In this document: positions 14,566-18,616 of the stretch, piece after piece
Numbering within the stretch: position 1 is the stretch's first letter
Layout: the number at the start of each line of letters is the position of its first letter
Source of the DNA: an uncultured bacterium
Lineage (GTDB): Bacteria > Patescibacteriota > Minisyncoccia > Phycocordibacterales > CAIZLB01
Assembly (NCBI GenBank): GCA_903864515.1
Contig: CAIPFZ010000023.1
Coordinates: 1-18,616, forward strand
Length of the DNA: 18,616 nucleotides
Direction of reading: 5' to 3'
Notes under the pieces: generated by a model
What the model saw: the letters and a program-made list of their open reading frames with translations, nothing else
Told to the model about the DNA's origin: nothing
Database searches by the model: none
Made by a program: the position numbers and the translations under genes

Positions 14566-14815
14566 TACTTTGTTTATATTAGCTTCAGTTTTCACACTTA
14601 GCTGGTGGGTACCTTTTGTCTTGACGATTATAGCCTCCTGGTCCTTTCTTTATTATGAAGCAGTAATCATCGGACTACTTTTGGATTTATTATATGAGAG
14701 TGATTTGTTTATCACAATACAAGGTAGACATATTCATCTATTTTTCACCATAACATTAACCGTCACGGCTGTTGTGTTAAGATTGATTAAAAAGCGTGTA
14801 AGATTTTATTCATAA
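14540..14815 (+). CDS. mreD: Short MreD-like membrane protein
   Basis: This is a 91-residue, very hydrophobic protein with three likely membrane segments (about residues 10-30, 35-52 and 66-84) and a basic C-terminus. Sequence signals are weak, but its position between mreC and the PBP2 gene, with a 26-base overlap into mreC and five bases to mrdA, is that of mreD. MreD is a membrane partner of MreC and PBP2. Classic MreD has about 160 residues and five or six helices, so this is a reduced form, or possibly another small membrane protein in the mreD slot. The DLLYESDLF segment resembles the DLxxGxxLG region of MreD. There is no frameshift: the frame is intact and well spaced. Confidence 0.65.
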   Translation: MFKSKRFYSTLFILASVFTLSWWVPFVLTIIASWSFLYYEAVIIGLLLDLLYESDLFITIQGRHIHLFFTITLTVTAVVLRLIKKRVRFYS

Positions 14816-14820
14816 TTAAA

Positions 14821-16704
14821 ATGCTCAGAAGAAAAAGAAGATCATCAAAAAATGCAGAAATTAATCCAGAAGATATATTCTTGGACTCTTCTAACTTGCC
14901 ACATTTTGATACAGATCAGTTTGAAGGGAGAATTGAAAAAGCAATTCCACTTAAAAATATAATTATAGCTGGTGTTATATTTGGAGTGGTGGCAATAGTT
15001 TATATATATCAAATCGTAAATATTCAAATAGTAAAAGGAAATGAATTTAGAAAAATTGCTGAAAACAATCACTTAAATCACAGCTTAATTTTTGCAGAGC
15101 GCGGGGCAATTATGGATAGGTATGGAAGATTGTTGGCTTGGAATGAAATAGATGAAAATCAAAAGGAGTTTTCATTAAGAGCCTATAGAGAAAATCCTGG
15201 AACACATAATCTTATAGGATATGTTAAGTATCCTCAAAAGGATAAATCTGGCTTTTATTATAATACAGAATTGAAAGGTGCTGATGGGGTAGAGAAGTAC
15301 TTTAATAAATATCTACTTGGTCAGAATGGAATTAAGATTGTAGAGACGGATGTTCATGGTAAAACATACCCAGGAAGCCTTATTAAGCCCATGGCAAAGG
15401 GTTCTGACTTAATATTGACCGTTGACACCAAATTGCAAGAAGCGCTGTATGCGTCGATTAAAGACATTGCAGGTAGAGCTGGATTTAAAAGTGGAGCTGG
15501 AATTATTATGGATGTTAATACAGGCGAGATACTTGCGAGTGTTTCCTATCCTGAATATGACAGTGGGGTAATGACTGATGGAAAGGATGTTGAGAAGATT
15601 AATTCATACTTATCAAATAGTGCTAATATTTTTCTCGATAGAATCAGTGATGGATTATATACACCTGGTTCTATCTTAAAACCTTTCTTTGCTTTAGCCG
15701 CGCTTAATGAAGGAATCATTTCCCCAGAGAAAAAAATTGAAAGTACAGGTACTTTAAAAGTACCTAACCCTTATCTTCCTGGAGAATTCACAGTATTCAA
15801 GGACTGGAAAGCTCATGGTTGGACTAATATGAAAGAAGCTATTGCGGTTTCATCTGATGTGTATTTTTATCAGGTTGGAGGAGGTTTTCCAGGGCAAAAA
15901 GGTCTTGGAATTGATAGGATAAATAAATATGCAAGAATGTTTGGATTTGGTTCTACAATTGCTAATAATTATTTTACAGGAAAAGTTGGTGTCATTCCAA
16001 ATCAGGAATGGAAAAAAGCAAATTTCAATGGAGATATATGGAGAGTTGGAGATACATATCACACCGCTATTGGACAGTATGGTTTTCAAATAACTCCAGT
16101 TCAAGCTGTTAGGGCAGTGAGCGCAATTGCAAATGGTGGATATTTAATTACTCCCACATTAAATATGTCTTCAACTACATCTGAATATGTTGCTCAGGGG
16201 GTATTGAGAGATACTAATACATTGAATGCTTTTGGATTGCTGGATCAAAAACAAATTCAAAATAAAGTGGAAATAGAAAAGGCAAGTTATTTTAATGTAA
16301 TTAAAGATGGAATGAGGCTTACAGTTACGGATGGAACAATGAAAGCCTTGAATGTTCCCTATGTTAAGTTCGCAGGAAAAACTGGAACTGCTCAGCTTGG
16401 AACTTTAAAGAAGTATGTTAACTCATGGTCCGTCGGCTTTTGGCCTGCTGAAAAGCCAAGATACGCATTTGCAATAATGATAGAGAAAGGCCCGAGTGAC
16501 GCTACGTATGGTGCAACTTCTGTTATGAGATTGCTATTGGACTGGATGAATGTTTATTCCAGACAGTATTTTGTTGATTATGTTCCACCTAAGTCTTTGG
16601 ATGAAGATAATAATACTGATAATAGTAGTACAACGGATGATGGTGTTGTTAATTTGAGTACAAGTACAGCTAATAATTTAATTGAAATAGAAAGAACTAA
16701 TTAG
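14821..16704 (+). CDS. mrdA: Penicillin-binding protein 2 (elongation transpeptidase)
   Basis: This 627-residue class B PBP crosslinks peptidoglycan during cell elongation with MreBCD and RodA. A cytoplasmic tail of about 45 residues and a membrane helix (about 46-68) are followed by the dimerisation or pedestal domain (AERGAIMDRYGRLLAWN, 92-108). In the transpeptidase domain the nucleophile is S284-I-L-K287 (TPGSILKPF), the second motif is S344-S-D346, and the third is K520-T-G522 (GKTGTAQLG). SxD in place of SxN is common in PBP2. The C-terminal 40 residues are a low-complexity Asp/Asn/Ser/Thr tail. It is the last gene of the mre operon; mrdB/rodA, often next to it, is not in this window. 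Confidence 0.94.
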   Translation: MLRRKRRSSKNAEINPEDIFLDSSNLPHFDTDQFEGRIEKAIPLKNIIIAGVIFGVVAIVYIYQIVNIQIVKGNEFRKIAENNHLNHSLIFAERGAIMDRYGRLLAWNEIDENQKEFSLRAYRENPGTHNLIGYVKYPQKDKSGFYYNTELKGADGVEKYFNKYLLGQNGIKIVETDVHGKTYPGSLIKPMAKGSDLILTVDTKLQEALYASIKDIAGRAGFKSGAGIIMDVNTGEILASVSYPEYDSGVMTDGKDVEKINSYLSNSANIFLDRISDGLYTPGSILKPFFALAALNEGIISPEKKIESTGTLKVPNPYLPGEFTVFKDWKAHGWTNMKEAIAVSSDVYFYQVGGGFPGQKGLGIDRINKYARMFGFGSTIANNYFTGKVGVIPNQEWKKANFNGDIWRVGDTYHTAIGQYGFQITPVQAVRAVSAIANGGYLITPTLNMSSTTSEYVAQGVLRDTNTLNAFGLLDQKQIQNKVEIEKASYFNVIKDGMRLTVTDGTMKALNVPYVKFAGKTGTAQLGTLKKYVNSWSVGFWPAEKPRYAFAIMIEKGPSDATYGATSVMRLLLDWMNVYSRQYFVDYVPPKSLDEDNNTDNSSTTDDGVVNLSTSTANNLIEIERTN

Positions 16705-16742
16705 TGTAGATTGTTAATCGTTCATCATTAATTGTATGTTTT

Positions 16743-16761
16743 AAGCCTTATATATAGGCTT
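16743..16761 (+). terminator. Weak AT-rich hairpin after mrdA
   Basis: AAGCCT (16743-16748) pairs with AGGCTT (16756-16761) around a TATATAT loop, 38 bases after the mrdA stop. There is no proper T-tail, so terminator activity is uncertain. Confidence 0.3.
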
Positions 16762-16793
16762 GAAATAAGACTATACTTTTATCATTTTTGACC

Positions 16794-16822
16794 TTGTAAA
16801 TATCAAATAAATAGATTATAAT
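16794..16822 (+). promoter_or_regulatory. Promoter of greA
   Basis: TTGTAA (16794-16799), 17 bases, then a perfect TATAAT (16817-16822). RNA would start near 16829, leaving a leader of about 12 bases before the ATG at 16841 and excluding the in-frame TTG at 16823. Confidence 0.7.
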
Positions 16823-16840
16823 TTGCGTCTTATAAAAAAT

Positions 16841-17302
16841 ATGTCAAAAGATTACCTATCAAAAGCAAAATACGAAGAGCTAAAGAAAGAGCTTGAAATT
16901 CTAAGGACCGTTAAGCGTCAAGAAGTTGCACATAATCTTGAGTTTGCTAAGGCTCTTGGTGATTTATCAGAAAATGCTGAATATCATGAAGCACGTGAGG
17001 CGCAAGCTGCACTTGAAGATAGAATTTCTCAAATAGAGAATGTTCTTACTCATGCTCAAATTATTGAATCTCACCATAGTGACAAAGTAGAAATAGGTTC
17101 TGTTGTTCATATTAAAACATCTTTGAGTAAGGTTGAAAAAGTTTATACAATTGTTGGATCAGAAGAGGCTGATATGTCTGCTGGAAAGATTTCATTCAAG
17201 TCTCCAGTTGGACAAGCTCTACTTGGAAAGAAAAAGGGGGATAAGTTTAAATTTACAACTCCAGCAGGGGAAGCAGATTATCATATTATTTCTATTGAGT
17301 AG
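16841..17302 (+). CDS. greA: Transcription elongation factor GreA
   Basis: This 153-residue factor stimulates cleavage of backtracked RNA by RNA polymerase. The N-terminal coiled coil covers about residues 1-75 (KYEELKKELEILRTVKRQEV, then GDLSENAEYHEAREAQAALE). Its tip carries the acidic D-L-S-E-N-A-E motif, whose Asp and Glu position magnesium in the polymerase active site. The C-terminal FKBP-like domain (about 80-153) includes VGSEEADMSAGKISFKSPVG, ALLGKKKGDKF and TPAGEADYHI. The start MSKDYLSKAKYEEL fits the family. The TTG at 16823 is rejected because it directly follows the -10 box. It is monocistronic and ends 26 bases before a strong hairpin. Confidence 0.96.
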   Translation: MSKDYLSKAKYEELKKELEILRTVKRQEVAHNLEFAKALGDLSENAEYHEAREAQAALEDRISQIENVLTHAQIIESHHSDKVEIGSVVHIKTSLSKVEKVYTIVGSEEADMSAGKISFKSPVGQALLGKKKGDKFKFTTPAGEADYHIISIE

Positions 17303-17328
17303 GGTTGATTTTATTGAAGAGTGAACGA

Positions 17329-17359
17329 GGGGCGCATTCCTAACGGAACGCGCCCCTTT
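17329..17359 (+). terminator. Hairpin shared between convergent greA and the minus-strand orphan
   Basis: GGGGCGCATTCC (17329-17340) pairs with GGAACGCGCCCC (17345-17356) around TAAC, with one A-C mismatch. TTT follows on the plus strand. It lies between the convergent ends of greA and the orphan gene and could stop RNA from both, more convincingly from the greA side. Confidence 0.75.
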
Positions 17360-17388
17360 GCTAGTGTTTTAATCTGGACTGAACCTTG

Positions 17389-17844
17389 TTAACATCCCAT
17401 TCCGCTGAAATACAGGTGGTTGATAAACACCCGTATGTTTTGGTCTTTGGGACATTCTAGTAATTCATCATTAGTTTTCTTCCAGAACCATTTGTTCGGT
17501 TGGAATATTCTAAGTAGTGTATTACAAGCTGGTCTTTGCCACTCGATCCTTCTGAGATACCTGACGCGATTGATTTTGAAGTTGTCCACGTATTCCATGG
17601 CAAGCCTCGGGGTTTTACCTCTTGGTACTTCAATAATCGTTTTGCCACCAAGGTCCACAAAGGTGAAAGTGTACCTGGTCTCCATCTTAAGGCTGGGAAT
17701 CCTGATAATCCCTCCGTTCTCTCCATTAATGTCGACCCGATTCATTAATCGGACCTTAATTTTGCCGGCGTTGCCGGTGTTGGTGCGCTTTACAAGCTTC
17801 ACTACTGGAGTTTTCGGGGTGTTGCTTATGTTCTGCGTTTCCAT
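17389..17844 (-). CDS. Hypothetical basic protein, 151 residues
   Basis: This protein is not recognised. It starts METQNISNTPKTPVVKLVKR. It is strongly basic, with no signal peptide or membrane segment. The N-terminal 30 residues look disordered. The middle (about 30-85) is strand-like (IKVRLMNRVDI, GGIIRIPSLKMETRYTFTFV, GGKTIIEVPRGKTP) and suggests a small beta-barrel. The C-terminal half has paired aromatic and basic residues (RYLRRIEW, PNKWFWKK). Nucleic-acid binding is possible but only inferred from charge. It lies opposite to all neighbours, convergent with greA and divergent from mraZ, and is richer in G/C than both. A 142-codon frame exists on the other strand, but this one has the more protein-like composition and sits correctly against the shared terminator. 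Confidence 0.6.
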   Translation of the reverse strand: METQNISNTPKTPVVKLVKRTNTGNAGKIKVRLMNRVDINGENGGIIRIPSLKMETRYTFTFVDLGGKTIIEVPRGKTPRLAMEYVDNFKINRVRYLRRIEWQRPACNTLLRIFQPNKWFWKKTNDELLECPKDQNIRVFINHLYFSGMGC

Positions 17845-17994
17845 TTGATGTATATCGGTTGAGGTTGTTTGGAATTGATTGGTTTTTTACTCTCTTAGAA
17901 CCTTTGAAAACACTCCGCATTACTTTGGATATGTGCTTCTGACTGAAATACTACAATAATAAAAAGTTATACACAACTTTTTTGCAAAATGTGT

Positions 17995-18047
17995 TTGCAA
18001 GTGTGTGATAAGTGGTATAAAATGGTAGATAAGTGGGAAATAGTGGT
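17995..18047 (+). promoter_or_regulatory. mraZ promoter with helically phased MraZ-box array
   Basis: TTGCAA (17995-18000), 15 bases, then extended -10 TGGTATAAA (18013-18021). Overlapping it are direct repeats of the type (A/T)A(G/A)TGG at 18010, 18020, 18031 and 18041, spaced 10, 11 and 10 bases. A weaker copy, AAGTGT, is at 17999. MraZ is known to bind several TGG-containing direct repeats about one helical turn apart upstream of its own gene, so these are likely its operators. Confidence 0.65.
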
Positions 18048-18078
18048 AAGGGATAGATTTTGAGAAAGGGATAGATTT
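18048..18078 (+). repeat. 13-base direct repeat in the mraZ leader
   Basis: AAGGGATAGATTT occurs exactly at 18048-18060 and again at 18066-18078, with an 18-base period. It lies between the MraZ-box array and the mraZ start. It may be an additional operator or a leader RNA element. Confidence 0.55.
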
Positions 18079-18107
18079 AAAGCCATAAAAACCATGGAAA
18101 AAAGAAT

Positions 18108-18551
18108 ATGTTAATCGGAGAATATACACACAGCCAAGATGAAAAGAAAAGAATCTCTTTACCTGCCAAATTCAAGAAAGAGATTGGCAAAAAGGTTGTG
18201 ATTACTCATGGTCTTGATAACTGTTTGTTTATGTTTGGAATCAAGGAATGGGTAAAGATTTCTGAGAAGCTAGGTTCACTTTCCATGGGAAATGCTGGTA
18301 GTAGAGGTTTCAATAGAATGTTTTTAGGTGGAGCGGTAGAGGTTGATGTTGACAGTGTCGGAAGAATCCTAATTCCAGACTTTCTTAGAGAGTTTGCAGG
18401 GCTTTCTGACAAATCTGGGAAGGTGGTATTTACTGGCGTATACAACAAGGTTGAAATCTGGGATGAATTACGTTGGAAGAATTACAAGACAGAGAATTTG
18501 AAACATGTGGATGATATTGCAGAAAAATTAGGAGAGGTTGGAGTAATTTAA
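18108..18551 (+). CDS. mraZ: MraZ, transcriptional regulator of the division/wall cluster
   Basis: This 147-residue protein has two AbrB-like (SpoVT/MraZ) swapped-hairpin domains, each with the DxxxR signature: D11-E-K-K-R15 followed by ISLPAKFKKEIG, and D82-S-V-G-R86 followed by ILIPDFLREFAGL. MraZ assembles into a ring and binds direct repeats upstream of its own gene, regulating the dcw (mra) cluster. The length is typical. The phased repeat array about 60-100 bases upstream fits self-regulation. The ATG at 18108 begins MLIGEYTHSQDEKKR as in other MraZ proteins. It is followed six bases later by another ORF, expected to be rsmH. Confidence 0.94.
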   Translation: MLIGEYTHSQDEKKRISLPAKFKKEIGKKVVITHGLDNCLFMFGIKEWVKISEKLGSLSMGNAGSRGFNRMFLGGAVEVDVDSVGRILIPDFLREFAGLSDKSGKVVFTGVYNKVEIWDELRWKNYKTENLKHVDDIAEKLGEVGVI

Positions 18552-18557
18552 AGAGAT

Positions 18558-18616
18558 ATGACAAAACGTAAAACATCAAACGGAAAGGGGCAAGGAAATA
18601 AGGCAAAAAAAGGCAG
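18558..18616 (+). CDS. Start of a basic ORF, probably rsmH (partial)
   Basis: An ATG at 18558, six bases after the mraZ stop and preceded by AAAGAGAT, opens a frame that stays open to the window edge (19 codons). The product so far, MTKRKTSNGKGQGNKAKKG, is Lys/Gly-rich and disordered. RsmH (16S rRNA m4C1402 methyltransferase) almost always follows mraZ, so position suggests a basic N-terminal extension of RsmH. No methyltransferase motif is reached, so identity is inferred from order only. Confidence 0.5.
   Translation, partial: MTKRKTSNGKGQGNKAKKG

Noticed and set aside
17420..17848. 142-codon plus-strand frame opposite the minus-strand orphan.
   Set aside because: Its product is a Leu/Ser-rich, low-charge sequence typical of an antisense shadow, while the minus-strand frame is longer, has protein-like composition and is correctly placed against the terminator.
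17961..17982. TTATACACA near mraZ as a DnaA box or part of an origin.
   Set aside because: There is one copy with a mismatch, no cluster, and no dnaA or dnaN nearby; it sits in the loop region of an AT-rich 8-bp inverted repeat (AAAAAGTT / AACTTTTT), more likely chance or a weak terminator-like hairpin.
1..18616. CRISPR arrays, tRNA genes, insertion sequences and attachment sites.
   Set aside because: No regularly spaced repeats, cloverleaf-like sequences with a T-loop, transposase or integrase frames, or flanking direct repeats were seen on either strand.

Overview
The window looks like part of a small, AT-rich genome of a Candidate Phyla Radiation bacterium, most likely in the Parcubacteria (Patescibacteria). 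This placement is inferred from gene content and style: short intergenic gaps, AGA-rich coding, a three-gene MacAB-like exporter, an Mpl-type muramate ligase, a compact frr-rseP-mre-mrdA block, almost no Shine-Dalgarno sequences, and TGA used as a normal stop. No 16S rRNA or other decisive marker is present. No tRNA, rRNA, CRISPR array, insertion sequence or integrase was seen. No gene-free stretch exceeds 300 bases; the longest is 17845-18107 and holds the mraZ control region.

Layout. 1-114 is the N-terminus of a TypA/BipA GTPase on the minus strand. 307-1590 is a two-gene unit on the plus strand: a small membrane protein and a secreted protein of unknown function, closed by a strong terminator. 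1723-5384 is a MacA-like adaptor, MacB/FtsX-like permease and ABC ATPase operon with its own terminator. 5586-6749 is a serine beta-lactamase-like hydrolase with a structured leader. 6884-8416 is an Mpl-type Mur ligase. 8500-8871 is a 123-residue orphan. 9017-10763 pairs a membrane-tethered LivJ-like ligand-binding protein with a SAM methyltransferase. 10860-16704 runs frr, rseP, mreB, mreC, mreD, mrdA, covering ribosome recycling, an intramembrane protease and the cell-elongation machinery. 16841-17302 is greA. 17389-17844 is a 151-residue orphan on the minus strand. 18108-18551 is mraZ, followed by the start of another basic ORF, probably rsmH.

Two themes stand out. First, nearly every transcription unit has a recognisable -10 box, often an extended TGn type, ending only about 8-13 bases before the start codon. 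Transcripts would then be leaderless or almost so, and this decides several start codons. Second, core AT-rich genes alternate with singletons or pairs of unfamiliar genes that are visibly richer in G/C. Each of these is bounded by its own promoter and a GC-rich hairpin, as if cargo cassettes had been slotted between housekeeping units.

How the genes work together. mpl, mreBCD, mrdA and the mraZ unit are all cell-wall synthesis or shape genes, and mraZ carries a helically phased operator array over its own promoter. The serine hydrolase has a wall-related fold but no export signal. The unknown secreted pair, the tethered binding protein and the MacAB-like exporter form the cell-surface part of the window.
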